Of a stretch of DNA of 64,000 nucleotides, positions 10,461 to 22,470 are shown in pieces; the first letter of the stretch is position 1, and each line of letters opens with the position of its first letter. This DNA comes from Larix kaempferi (taxonomy: Eukaryota; Streptophyta; Pinopsida; Pinales; Pinaceae): assembly GCA_027924585.1 (NCBI GenBank), contig BSBM01000106.1, positions 38,393,501-38,457,500 of the forward strand, given 5' to 3'. The notes under the pieces are model-generated. The model was given only the letters and a program-made list of their open reading frames with translations, did not search any database and was not told the origin of the DNA. Made by a program: the position numbers and the translations under genes.

Positions 10461-12359
10461 CCTAGTTCGGGGTCACGTCCAGTGAATCTGGAAGTTTCAA
10501 AGGAAAAATTGAGGAGTGAAACTATGCAGTTTTCAAATTCTGAGCATACCAGTGTGATCAGCTCATCAAGGTGCATATTTCTATCCTTTCGGAAGTTTGA
10601 AATTCAAAGTTTGAATTTTTGGGGTTTCTCTGACAAACCCTAATCCAACTCCAGATCCAGTTCTTGCAAATCAAGTGGATTGGGTTAATCCTAGAAGAAG
10701 ATGGATTGGTCACCTACATAAGTGAAGAAGTTCCTGTTTCAGAGGGAGATGAGGCTAAGGCCTTACATAAGAAGATTACAAGCGGTCTCGACAAGTATGA
10801 CTCATCGAGGTATGTTTTGAGATTTGTTCATGATTAAGTTTATGGTATGTTTGTCTTCATGTTATTACGGTTAGTACAATCTTGATTTTAGACTTGTCAT
10901 ATCACCTTAATAAAATTATGAATGCACGATAGAAAATATTAATTGATTAGGGTGTTGACACTTATGATTGTACTAATGCATTATGGTGTTGTATGAGGTT
11001 TATGTTGTCTACTAACATGAAAGGTACACCAAGAAAGACAAATCATGTTCTGGTTCAAGAACATATGATCATGATGACATGAGGACAAAGATTCATCCAT
11101 TGTCATGGATCTCATAGAAGATCCATTTACGAGGTATGTATAACTTGGTTTTATAATGGTTAACCTATGAGATATACAGGTTACTAGCACAAGTCATTGA
11201 AAAAGAACAAGAAGACATCATGTGAGTATGTTAGACATAACTAGGTAGTATGCTAATCCATGTATGTTTTTCCTATATCAAGATAGAATCCTACCTCGTG
11301 TTAGGATCTTATACTGTTGTGTTGTTGATAATGATTATTCATGAAGTCATAGGTTTGAATAGTCATGGTTGTATGCATATTGTGTTTCTTACCATAATTG
11401 ATGATATGACTAACCAGAAGAATCATGAAGGTATAGGTTTGAGTAATCACGGGTTTTATGCATATTATATCTCTTATCTTGATTGATGATTTAACTAACC
11501 AAAAGAGTCCTATGATCAAATAAGAATATGCATGAGTAAAAGAAGACTTCCCTGAAACCTTGAATACTAATGTTTATTATCTGTGTTTGAAATGATCCTG
11601 ACTATACATGCTTGAGATTATTGTGTTTTGATAATATTAAGATTATACTAATGAATGTTTGATTACGTATGAGACCTAGAGGATAACACAATGATGATAC
11701 TAACAAGCATGCATAGGGATCGAGAATGAATATAAGTTCAAGGACAAGTAATCCAGGAAGCAAAGATCAAGAGGGAGTACACTCCAGTGGTTTCTGCAAG
11801 GATGCAGATATTCAGAGGGAGTTGACCATCTCTCTACATTCCACAACAGAAAGGTGTAGAAGAAGCTACTTTAGATTAGGACTCCAGTAGCTCCTGCAAG
11901 GAAGCGAAGACTCAGATGGAGTCCACCCAATGAACAAACAAAGATAAGTATTTGAATTGTCATTTCTTAAATAATACTGTTCAATAATGTATATACTGAT
12001 GTTCCTAGAATTAGGTTGTGTATTATGCATATTAGAATAATTGCATTGATGAACAGTATACTACTAATATGCATGGGTAAGTGGCCTATGGCACTATACA
12101 ACATTCCATTTCTACTTATCTAGAATGAAACTTCTTTGCTGACATGTTGGGAGTTGTGCACACTCTTAACAATGTTCTGGTAGAGATTGGAAGGCATCTA
12201 GAAAGTTACGGGATATGGATAAATGTTGCATTGAAGCATTGGCTAAGATAATTGCATGACTGTATGACATATTTCTTTATGTGTAAGAATTTGTTCTGAA
12301 AATTATGAGATGTTTCTAATCATGCAATTTAACCTGTTTTGTAGGAAAGATCGTATATC
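10461..12359 (+). other. interior of copia element, no recognisable coding region
   Basis: This is where gag, protease and integrase would be expected. I see no zinc knuckle, D-S-G protease or integrase motif, only diverged AT-rich sequence with short repeats (AGGAAGCGAAGA-like, about 11770-11950). The region was probably lost or replaced. Confidence 0.4.
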
Positions 12360-13776
12360 TTCACCTACAAAAGGACTACAACATTTGTTCAGCAACAAAA
12401 TTATCTATTGAAGATATTGAAGTTCCCAGGATATGGGAAGAATTCCATGATCTGTCGATCATGAAGAATGATGTTTGGGATGTAGTCCCAAGACCTGAAG
12501 GGATGTTTGTTATGACTTCCATATGGATCTATCAAGATCAAACATGCTACAGACGGCAGCATAGAGAAATATAAAAGTGATGAAATAGAAGATACACCAG
12601 ATGGATTTCAAGACAACTTTCTTGAATGGTGTAGTTGAAGAAGAAGTGTATGTGGAGAAGCCACTTGGTTCTGAGACACATGACAGGAAATCATATATGT
12701 GCAGAACTTGGTATGGTAGGATAGTCAGCTTTCTATCCAGTTTGGTCTTTACCAAGAGTAAAGCGGGTTCCAACCTTTACTACAAGGTTGAGGAAGGAAA
12801 TCCAGTGATACTACTATGTGGATGACCTATTTGTATCTGGTGAGGATAGATTGATTTCCGACACATAGCGGAAGCTTGCTGCCGAGTTCGAGTTGAGGAA
12901 CTTGGGGATGATGCACTATTTGTTTTTGGCATGGAGGTGTGGCAGAGTGATGGAATCTTCCTTGGACAAGGGAAGTATGCAGTAGAGATCCTGAAGAGGT
13001 TCGGGATGATGGACTGCAAGGCTATGGCCACACCTATGACATCGAATTTGAAGCTTCTTTGTGATGCTTCATCTGATCCGGTTGATGTCTCTATGCATCG
13101 TCAGATGATTGGGTCCTTGATGTACCTAACGAACACGAGACCAGATATTTGCTTTGCGGTGAACACATTGAGCCAGTTCTTGAAGGATCCGAGGAGTGTT
13201 CACCTAGTTGATGTAAAGCATGTTCTGAGGTACCTGAAGGGTACAGTGGATTATCGGCTCAAGTATGAAGTGAATCAAAAGTTTAACCTATAGGGTTATG
13301 TTGATTCAGATTGGGCTGGAAGTGCTGTAGATAGGAATAGCACATATGGGTGTTGCTTCAGTATGGGATCAGGTGTGATATCTTAGTTTAGAAGGAAGCA
13401 GTCCTGCGTAGCACTGAGTACAGCTGAGGTAGAGTATGTTGCATCCTGTTCAGCTAGTTGTGAGGCAGTATGGCTACAGAATCTACTGTCTGAGTTATTT
13501 GTTCTCCCATTGGATGCTACTGGTATCTTTTGTGATAACCAGAGTTGTGTGAAGCTGTCCGAGAACCTAGTGTTTCATGACAGGTCGAAACACATAGAGA
13601 TCAAATATCACTATATCAGGGATATGGTGCAGAGAGGAGCTGTGAAGCTCCTGTATGTTGCGATGGACGAGCAGAATGCAGATGTGTTGATGAAGCCACT
13701 AGCCAGGGTGAAGTTCGAGTACTTCAGGGAGAGGCTTGGTGTTCTTCAGACCAAGGACACTTCGAGGAAGAAGTGA
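12360..13776 (+). pseudogene. copia reverse transcriptase-RNase H relic
   Basis: The order is that of copia pol. NDVWDVVPRPEG (about 12468-12505) is followed by HATDGSIEKYK. Then comes the RT block QMDFKTTFLNGVVEEEVY (about 12598-12650), preceded by a Trp-to-TAG stop. YVDDLFVSGEDR lies near 12814-12850. The frame 12931-13293 (EVWQSDGIFLGQGKYAVEIL ... MIGSLMYLTNTRPDICFAVN) carries the RT end. RNase H follows with YVDSDWAGSA and STAEVEYVASCSAS, then the DNQSCVKLSENLVFHDRSKH segment in frame 13510-13776. Relative to intact relatives, about 60 codons are missing after EKYK and about 17 before WYGRI. Frameshifts and stops complete the decay. Confidence 0.88.
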
Positions 13777-13882
13777 TGGACACATTTGCTAAAGCCATTC
13801 CAAGCATGTTGGAAGGAGGATCCTTCACATGGCTGTGGGTGTAAGCGCTGGATGATGAGCATCAGGATGATGTTCTAGTTTC

Positions 13883-14385
13883 TGCTTTGTATGATCAGTT
13901 GGATAATTTTTATATGTATATGTATGTACGCATCATGTTGGATGCTGGATATGATCAGTTGGATCATTTATATGTATGTACGCATCATGTTGGATGTTGG
14001 ATATGATCGGTTGGATCATGTGTATGTATTTTTGTATATGCATCATGTTGGATGCTTGGACCATGCATCTGTATATGTATCAGGTGGATACATTGTATGA
14101 TCAGGTGGATCATGTATGGTGATATGTATCATGTATTTGTATTTGTATCAGGTGGATACATTGTATGATCAGGTGGATCATGTATGATGATATGTATCAG
14201 GTAGATACTTGGTATGCATCAGGTAGATGCATTATATGATCAGGATGATCGTGGATGACGAGCTTCAGGATGTTGCTCCAGATGACATGCAGCAGGATGT
14301 TGCAGTGATGATGATCAGGATGATAATATGTACATCAGGATGATGTATGGTGAGTATCAGGTTGATACTCTATGGCCGTGGATCA
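13883..14385. repeat. 3' untranslated tandem repeats, GATCAGGTGGATCATGTAT type
   Basis: Units of about 50-65 bp built on GATCAGTTGGATCA and CATCATGTTGGATG, grading into GTATCAGGTGGATACATT units, follow the RNase H stop. They are AT-rich and degenerate. Confidence 0.8.
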
Positions 14386-15000
14386 GGTTGTGCAGATGAG
14401 CATATAATTTGGCCCTGGGAGATTTGCAGATAGTCTTTCAAGGTTTTTCCTATGGCATGTAATTCGTTGCCCTGGGATATCTGGCAAATGCTCTTTCGAG
14501 GTTTTGCTCTGGGAGGACATATAATCTGGCCCTGGGAGATCTGTAGATAGTCTTTCGAGGTTTTTCCTATGGCATGTAATTCATTTCCCTGGGATATCTG
14601 GAAGATGCTCTTTCGAGGTTTTGTCCTATGGCATATAATCTGTCCTTGGGAGATCCGATAGGTTGGGCTATGTTCCCGTAATAAGTCCCGGGATGCTCTT
14701 GCGAGGTTTTTCCATGACCACATGTAATTCGTGCCCTGGGAGATCCTATAGGTAGATTTGTGTGCTCGTAACAACTTGGGATGCTCTTGCGAGGTTTTGT
14801 GGTGACCACATGTAATTCGTGCCCTGGGAGATCCTATAGGTAGAGCTGCGTGCTCGTAACATCCTGGGATGCTCTTGCTAGGTTTTGTGGTGAGGTCACA
14901 TATAATATGGCCTTGGGAGATCCTATAGGTAGATCCGTGTGCTCGTAACAGCCTGGGATGCTCTTTCGAGGTTTTGTGATGCACGTAATAAGTCCTGAGG
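14386..15000. repeat. 3' untranslated tandem repeats, CTCTTTCGAGGTTTTG type
   Basis: About nine units of roughly 60-65 bp combine CCCTGGGAGATC with CTCTTGCGAGGTTTT. Some are grouped as pairs near 120 bp. The 204-codon minus-strand frame over the array is repeat-encoded (SPRARITCG-type periodicity) and not a gene. Confidence 0.85.
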
Positions 15001-15237
15001 ATTCCACAGTATGGCCAGTGATGATGAAGACCTGCAGGTGGTGGGCCTACATCCAGTATGAAAAAGGACTGGCTCTGTAGAACTTCCTATGACGAGTAGA
15101 TTCAAAGATTGATTGAGATAGCAGCAATAGTGACGATGATGATGACTCGATGATGATTATCCAGTGACGATGATCCAGAGAAGAAGACTTGTGCTAGAAG
15201 ACCTGTGCTGAGAAATACCTTCCTAGTTAAGAGGGAG

Positions 15238-15877
15238 TGTTGATGTATATGTAACTTCGGAATGTATTTCATATATGTATGTTGTATGTACTCCTATAGA
15301 GATGGTATTATTCCTCTCTACGGAAGTGTCGTCATTTATATTGTAAATGTCGTAACTTATACTTGATGGGTTATTAGACCACCTTGTTGGGGTCGGCCCT
15401 GTATAAGTCATGTGGGTCGAAGGGTTATTAGACCACCCTATTGGAGGTCGGCCATGTGGGTCGAAGGGTTATTAGACCACCCTATTGGGGGTCGGCCCAG
15501 TCAGCATTATGTTATGTGGTTAAGTTCGAGCCTACATGATTTATGTAAAAGGAAAGTCAAGTCAAGTATAAATAGAGTGCAGGAGGCACTCTATTTCATC
15601 ACTCACTTCTCACTCATGCACTCAAGGAGGAGTGGTGCACTTATGGAGGAGGAGGATCTGCTGCTAGGATATGTCTATCTCTTATGTTTGGGTTGTATCA
15701 TTGCTCTATCTATCTCTGAGGAAGTTATTGGGGTTTTTCACCTTTATGGTTTTCCCCAAGTAAATCTTTGTGTCTCTTGTGTGCTTGAATTATTGTCTCC
15801 ATGATTGATATGTTGTACATGTTGTTCTCTCAGTTAAGATCCTAGATCAGATTGAAGTAAATTCTGAAAATTTAACA
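15238..15877 (+). repeat. 3' LTR of copia element 8644-15877
   Basis: A 640-bp partner of 8644-9294 with TATAAATA at 15567-15574, preceded by the polypurine tract at 15229-15237. It lacks a short segment near its end that the 5' LTR has (around 9215-9235). Confidence 0.92.
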
Positions 15878-15882
15878 CATGA

Positions 15883-15896
15883 TATTGAATCAGATG
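15883..15896 (-). pseudogene. 14-bp island of the copia RNase H
   Basis: The sequence between TSDs CATGA (15878-15882) and GTACT (15897-15901) continues the frame of 8643 and leads into 22368. The joined minus-strand reading HINMKYHLIQYHVEAK matches the copia RNase H consensus with no frame loss. Confidence 0.75.
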
Positions 15897-15901
15897 GTAC
15901 T

Positions 15902-17914
15902 TTTCATGTCCCAAATTTGGTATTGGGTCACATTGGCCCTATTCATTAGAGTTTGTCAAATTGATGCTAAAGGTCAAATAATTGCCAAGGAGGAAAATTA
16001 CTAGTTTCCTAGGTTTGGGGTGGAATCTTTGGGATTTGGAATAATGGGGATAATAAATGATGTTTGAAAATTAGAATGGCATAAATATTTAATAAATGAG
16101 CTAAATAAATATATACAAGTGAAAATCAAAGTGGCATTTCATCATGAAGACACATGGAGGAAGTGGGACCCACATATGGCTAGATTTCCCCACTATACTT
16201 GGCATCATTCTCTCACCAATTCGAATTCAAGGTGAATGGTAACATACTTGGGGGAGTCCAAAAGGTATTATTCATGGCATGAATCATCCAAGATCGAAAT
16301 ATAGAGGAAGAGTAACTCCCATGGAAGAGGAAGAGACAATTTGGAGCTAGTGAGACACTTGGGCTAGATTCCCTAGCTCTATGACAACAATGATGAAGAT
16401 GCTATGACACCTATGACACAAATCAGACCTGAAGGCTGACATATGACATATATGACATGTTAGGGCTAAAAATAGACTCCAAGAGGGCGCTCAAGGGTGT
16501 TAGGGCAGCTAAGATGCTTCCACATGTGATTTGGTGGAAGTGGGAGACTAGGAATTGTTGTACAAGTGGCGTTCTTTGGAATCTCTTCCCAACTTGAGTT
16601 GGAATGAGTCTCTTGGAAGGAATTCGACCCATGGAGGACATTAGAACTTTATAAATGTCAATAAAAAAGAATGAAACCAGCTTTTGATCATTTGTAGAAT
16701 TTGCAATTGCAATTGTGAAGAGGGAGAGCTAGTGGATGGCTAGTTTCTTGCCTTAGCCAATTTCGAGGGTGAAAGATTCCCATCCAAGTTGGAAATTGGA
16801 AAGGCCATTCAAAAATTTCATTTGGAGCTTTAATGGAGTCTTTATTTGCATGTGTAAGATACAGGGCAGCTCATGGTTTCTTCTATTGCAGCTCGCTCCT
16901 TCAACCATTTCTAGTTTTGATGGCATATTCTTGATCCTTGAGGGAGGGCATTTTTGGTGAGCTATTGTACTCTTTGGGGGAGCTTCTAATGCCCCATTTC
17001 TTTTGTAATATGAAGTAAATACTCTTTTCGTCATCTCCAAAAAGTTTCAGGTCGAAATTCCAAGTAGAAATGTATAAATCTCATTTTTAATGGAAGAACA
17101 ATGCCATTTCCCCACTACCTTGTTGTGAGCCAATGTATTGATGATGATTTCTAATGAATGGATGATTCTATGATATATTTGTGATAAATATACTGACATG
17201 GATGTATTATACAAGTTTCATGTACTGTACTTAAGCATTTGAAGCATTTTTACTCAGTTTAATTGCATTGGGAGAAGAAATAGTGCCATTTCCCCAAGGG
17301 TCGAATTGGGGATTTTTGCAGTTGAATGGGAGAGGGTGAGAACAGTTGTAATAAACCATTAATGGTGCATATGAGACCTTAATAACATACTTAACACATT
17401 AATTACCTCTGTTCATAAATTTGAGTGGGTTTGGAGGCATTTGGGAAGCCATTTTCAGTACTTACCTTAGGGGGATTTGAACCCCAAATTACTCGTAAAA
17501 TTGCATACTTGGTCCAGAATATTAAAAGAGTTTGCAGAGGTCTTTTGGTGGCCATATGTTATCCCTTAACATCCTATTCAATTCATAATATCATTCATAA
17601 ACCTTCCTTGAATATTTGAAGGCATTTGGAGTCAATTTGAGACCTAGAGACCAATACTAGTCAAAGGGAAAGCACTAGTAAAGTTACCTACATTGACCAG
17701 AATTGAAAGAGTATTTGCAGAAGTGTTTTAAATGTACAAAGGCATCCCTGAAACACATATTTATGTTCTAATATCATTCATATACCTTCTCAGAAGATTT
17801 GGGATCATTTGGGGCAAATTTGGGACCTAGAGATCAAAACTAGTCAAAGGTCGAACCAAGGAAAAAAAGTGGAAAATTGCAATTTTAATAAAATTCCTAA
17901 CAAGGGACATTACA
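15902..17914 (+). repeat. 5' LTR of large-LTR element
   Basis: 2013 bp, ending ACATTACA. It starts TTTCATGTCCC whereas the 3' LTR starts TGTCATGTCCC, so its terminal TG has mutated to TT. Open frames of 60-95 codons in it recur in the 3' LTR and are not genes. Confidence 0.9.
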
Positions 17915-17915
17915 G

Positions 17916-17927
17916 TGGTATCAGAGC
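17916..17927 (+). other. primer binding site (initiator tRNA-Met)
   Basis: TGGTATCAGAGC, one base after the LTR end. Confidence 0.85.
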
Positions 17928-18064
17928 ATGATCTTGGCACCTGATGTAGTCTAATATTCATGAGGACAAGAATTCAGGTACCACCATTAGATATTGAAAC
18001 CAAAAGTGCTTTTGTTGAAGAAAAAAAAAAGTAGGAGAAGAAGAGAATTTTTTTTTAGGAAACT

Positions 18065-20161
18065 ATGACTATGGATGAAAAGGGAGCCTCATATGATGGT
18101 GAGGAGCATATAAAAATTATGAAAACAATATTTGAAGATATGACCAAACAACTTAAGGAAGGATTCGAATTGTTTTCTATCGAACTTGTGGAAAAAATTA
18201 TTGATTTTAAGGAAACCAAGGGGCAAAATGCATCAGCTTGCTTGAAGGAGCAAAAGGAAGAGATATCACAAGATCATGAAGAAGATTCTATTGAAAATAT
18301 GGAAAATCATTTCGAGACACCTTCTAGCTTAGACATGAACCAAAGAGCATCTACTGATGGATGCTTAAACTATGAAGGAGTACCTACTGATGGGTGCTCA
18401 CACCTCTATGTTGGTGACATAGAGATCACTTTTGAAAGTGTTGCTGCAAGCCCAAGTTCCATTAAGCATGATAATGAAGACCTTGCAGCAGTTGAAGAAG
18501 AACCAAGATCAACTCCCTCATCACCACTTGAGCTTCATGAAGTTGGTCCAAGAAAAAATGAAGAAGATGAGGAGGTTCATTTGCAAGAGCCTCATTTTCT
18601 TGAAGGGTCCTTAAATATGAATGAAAAGAAGATCCAAGAGTCCCTAAGCATTCTCCATGACACTCAAGCATTGGTGTCAAATTCTTGTTGGAGAGCTACT
18701 TCATTGGAGGAAACATCCTTCCTTGAAGACATGGAGAAGATTCAAAGAGCAATGTGCCACATCAAAGGTAATTTCATGTCTTTGCTTTTTGATAGAAACC
18801 ATTTGTTTGAGCTTAATGAATTGTTACATGATGCATACTTGAAGAATAATGAGGATATTAATAAGCTCACAATTCAAAATGAGCAACTTCTTGAAAAGTT
18901 GCAAGATACTTGTTTTTCCTCCTATGTTTCAGATTGTCAAATGGTAGATTGTTTGGAGGATTCTCATGACATGGTGGATCATGAGAAATGTGAAAATTTG
19001 AATGTTCTTGATGTGTTTGAAGATGAACTTGAAGAGATCCAAACACTTGATGTGGTGGAAGAGGAATTTGAATTGCCTCTTAATGAAGGTTATGCAATTT
19101 TTAAAGAAGAGCATGATTCCTCTACATTGGAACCAAACTATGACAAAGAGTTCACACTTTTGAAGGAGCTGCATGATACTACCCATATGGATCCTTCCCA
19201 TGATGAAACTTCTGTACTTTTTGATCATTTGGGTGATTTGGTTCATTCTCCTACATCCTACAATTCCATGTTTTGCAACAATAGTCTCAATGAAGTATGG
19301 GTGAAAGGGTTCTTTTTGATGGTGCCACATGAGGAGTATGGAACTCCTAGATTTACTTTTTATGATGATATGGTTGGTGCACATTCTTATTCACATTTGT
19401 AGCAGCATAATTTTTCACTTTATGATGATTCACATCTACATGGATGCACCTATGATATGGATTTGAGTCACTTGAAGACTCATGGTTTTTCTTGCTCAAC
19501 ACTGGGTTCATTTGATGTTAGAGGAACTTCATCTAACACTTGGGTGAATAGATTTATGATGGGAGAAAATTTTTGTTGGCAACCACATACTTTGTTACAT
19601 ATTTATGATTCTCACATTCATGGATGTATGGGTGAGACTTCTTTGAGTCATTTGAAGTCTCCTTGTTTTTTCTGCTCATTATTTGGTTCAAATTTTAGTG
19701 GAGATTCTTCATTCACTTCTTGGATGAAAGAATACATGGTTGAATATTTTGATGCATATCACATCATTTTGGAGCAGCATTATAGTACATGGGATCCTCA
19801 CCTATGTCATTGGAGCAAATTTGATTGGTCACTTGAAGCTTGTATGCACTTGGAAAATCGTGGTCTACTTGCTTGGAGGTACAAGCACTTTTATGATTCT
19901 TTGATGAAGCACCTCCTTGATGTACATTTTCATTATGTAGTTATGTACTTTGATGATATATATTTTGTACTCATGATGTTTGGAAGAATGCATACAAGAA
20001 AATGGGATCCAGGAATCATCTTATCTGATGGTATGGGTTGGAGAGCACTCTTCATTGTTGGGGTGCAATACAAGCAATGGGACCCTGGAATAATTTTTAT
20101 CTCATTGGTTTCAATTTTTTTGGGGGAAACAAGAAGTATGGGAGATGGATTTCCCACTTAA
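18065..20161 (+). pseudogene. long acidic ORF of the large-LTR element, interrupted by one amber codon
   Basis: ATG at 18065 opens 445 codons to TAG at 19400-19402. The same frame then continues to TAA at 20159-20161, so 699 codons carry a single stop. The first part is rich in Glu, Asp, His and Ser, with a coiled-coil-like N-terminus (IKIMKTIFEDMTKQLKEGFE) and Leu/Glu-rich helices near 18840-18900. The second part contains a 60-codon tandem duplication whose units start near 19427 and 19607 (DSHLHGC and DSHIHGC, each followed by LSHLK). I recognise no gag, zinc knuckle or enzyme motif. It could be a diverged structural protein or a sequence acquired by the element. The stop may be a mutation, or leaky (it is followed by CAG). 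Confidence 0.6.
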
Positions 20162-20349
20162 TAAAGTGATTTTTATCAGAGTAGTGCAGTAGCAAGCATG
20201 GTGGTTCCTCTCTAAAATCTTCATGGGAAACTCAAAGACTCAAGGTTTGGCAATTCAATGGCAACTTCAAAGAATTATACAGAAAGCAGGTTCTTCAATG
20301 CCCATGTTTGAAATTGCTTGAGGAAAAGAAATATTGGGAAGGGAGGATT

Positions 20350-22362
20350 TGTCATGTCCCAAATTTGGTATTGGGTCACATTGGCCCTATTCATTAGAGT
20401 TTTTCAAATTGATGCTAAAGGTCAAATAATTGCCAAGGAGGAAAATTACTAGTTTCCTAGGTTTGGGGTGGAATCTTTGGGATTTGGAATAATGGGGATA
20501 ATAAATGATGTTTGAACATTAGAATGGCATAAATATTTAATAAAGGAGCTAAATAAATATATACAAGTGAAAATAAAAGTGGCATTTCATCATGAAGACA
20601 CATGGAGGAAGTGGGACCCACATATGGCTAGATTTCCCCACTACACTTGGCATCATTCTCTCACCAATTCGAATTCAAGGTGAATGGTAACATACTTGGG
20701 GGAGTCCAAAAGGTATTATTCATGGCATGAATCATCCAAGGTCGAAATATAGAGGAAGAGTAACTCCCATGGAAGAGGAAGAGACAATTTGGAGCTAGTG
20801 AGACACTTGGGCTAGATTCCCTAGCTCTATGACAACAATGATGAAGATGCTATGACACCTATGACACAAATCAGACCTGAAGGCTGACATATGACATATA
20901 TGACATGTCAGGGCTAAAAATAGACTCCAAGAGGGAGCTCAAGGGTGTTAGGGTAGATAAGATGCTTCCACATGTGATTTGGTGGAAGTGGGAGACTAGG
21001 AATTGTTGTACAAGTGGCGTTCTTTGGAATCTCTTCCCAACTTGAGTTGGCATGAGTCTCTTGGAAGGAATTCGACCCATGGAGGACATTAGAACTTTAT
21101 AAATGTAAATAAAAAATAATTAAACCAGCTTTTGATCATTTGTAGAATTTGCAATTGCAATTGTGAAGAGGGAGAGCTAGTGGATGACTAGTTTCTTGCC
21201 TTAGCCAATTTCGAGGGTGAAAGATTCCCATCCAAGTTGGCAATTGGAAAGGCCATTCAGACCTTTCATTTGGAGCTTTAATGGAGTCTTTATTTGCAGT
21301 TGTAAGCTACAGGGCAGATCATGGTTTCTTCTATTGCAGCTCGCTCCTTCAACCATTTCCAGTTTTGATGGCATATTCTTGATCCTTGAGGGAGGGCGTT
21401 TTTGGTGAGCTATTGTACTCTTTGGGGGAGCTTCTAATGCCCCATTTATTTTGTAATATGAAGTAAATACTCTGTTCTTCATCTCCAAAAATTTTCAGGT
21501 CGAAATTCCAAGTAGAAATGTATAAATCTCATTTTTAATGGAAGAACAATGCCATTTCCCCACTACCTTGTTGTGAGCCAATGTATTGATGATGATTTCT
21601 AATGAATGGATGATTATCTGATATATTTGTGATAAATATACTGCCATGTATGTCTTATACAAGTTTCATGTACTGTACTTGAGCATTTGAAGCATTTTTA
21701 CTCAGTTTAATTGCATTGGGAGAAGAAATAGTGCCATTTCCCCAAGGGTCGAATTGGGGATTTTTGCAGTTGAATGGGAGAGGGTGAGAACAGTTGTAAT
21801 AAACCATTAATGGTGCATATGAGACCTTAATAACATACTTAACAAATTACTTACCTCTGTTCATAAATTTGAGTGGGTTTGGAGGCATTTGGGAAGCCAT
21901 TTTCAGTACTTACCTTAGGGGGATTTGAACCCCAAATTACTCGTAAAATTGCATACTTGGTCCAGAATCTTAAGAGAGTTTGCAGAGGTCTTTTGGTGGC
22001 CATATTTTATCCCTTAACATCCTATTCAATTCATAATATCATTCATAAACCTTCCTTGAAGATTTGAAGGCATTTGGAGTCAATTTGAGACCTAGAGACC
22101 AATACTAGTCAAAGGGAAATCACTAGTAAAGTTACCTACATTGACCAGAATTGAAAGAGTATTTGCAAAAGTGTTTTAAAGGTACAAAGGAATCCATGAA
22201 ACACATATTTATGTTCTAATATCATTCATATACCTTCTCAGAAGATTTGGGATCATTTGGGGAAAATTTGGGACCTAGAGATCAAAACTAGTCAAAGGTC
22301 GAACCAAGGAAAAAAAGTGGAAAATTGCAATTTTAATAAAATTCCTAACAAGGGACATTACA
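20350..22362 (+). repeat. 3' LTR of large-LTR element
   Basis: A 2013-bp partner of 15902-17914 with intact TGTCATG start and TTACA end, followed by TSD GTACT. Confidence 0.9.
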
Positions 22363-22367
22363 GTACT

Positions 22368-22470
22368 TCATGTTGATGTGCTTAGTTCAATCATGGAATT
22401 TGAGATTCTTGGCCAATTTGAATGCATAAGTGTTTTCAATGAGTAGAGGAGTATATTTCACATGTTTATC
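22368..22470 (-). pseudogene. copia RNase H relic, upstream piece
   Basis: The minus-strand frame reads KYTPLLIENTYAFKLAKNLK then FHD and a stop. This matches the copia RNase H segment ahead of TKHI. Similarity ends near 22470, where the older element seems to be truncated. Confidence 0.7.

Larger units (their letters stand above)
8644..15877 (+). mobile_element. copia element, 7.2 kb, TSD CATGA
   Basis: A complete plus-strand element flanked by CATGA at 8639-8643 and 15878-15882. The LTRs (651 and 640 bp) differ by roughly 15-20 positions by eye, suggesting a fairly recent insertion. The primer site TGGTATCAGAGC at 9295 directly follows the 5' LTR, and the polypurine tract AAGAGGGAG directly precedes the 3' LTR. 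The interior holds leader repeats, a degenerate RT-RNase H relic (about 12360-13776) and long 3' tandem repeats. Gag, protease and integrase were not recognised, so this copy is an internally deleted, non-autonomous derivative. It interrupts the older copia RNase H. Confidence 0.92.
15902..22362 (+). mobile_element. non-autonomous large-LTR element (LARD-like), TSD GTACT
   Basis: Two LTRs of 2013 bp flank a 2.4-kb interior. The TSD GTACT is at 15897-15901 and 22363-22367. A primer site TGGTATCAGAGC (17916) lies one base after the 5' LTR, and a purine-rich tract (GGGAAGGGAGGATT) abuts the 3' LTR. The interior has one long frame with no gag, protease or polymerase motif that I recognise. The very long LTRs and short non-pol interior fit the large retrotransposon derivative class, mobilised in trans by an autonomous relative. 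The LTRs differ by a few dozen positions by eye, so the insertion is relatively young. Confidence 0.9.

Noticed and set aside
12510-12773. Open frames antisense to the copia RT, including 13031-12780
   Set aside because: They are shadows of a clearly recognised RT on the plus strand.
14370-14984. 204-codon minus-strand open frame
   Set aside because: It is encoded by the 60-65-bp tandem repeat and shows the same periodicity. It is not a gene.
14386-15000. Regularly spaced repeats resembling a CRISPR array
   Set aside because: The context is a plant retroelement, the spacers are themselves repeated, and there are no cas genes.
17916-17927. TGGTATCAGAGC considered as part of a tRNA gene
   Set aside because: It is only the complement of the tRNA-Met 3' end next to an LTR. 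No cloverleaf is present.
18929-19384. 151-codon minus-strand frame
   Set aside because: Antisense to the long plus-strand ORF of the large-LTR element. Its composition is explained by that ORF.
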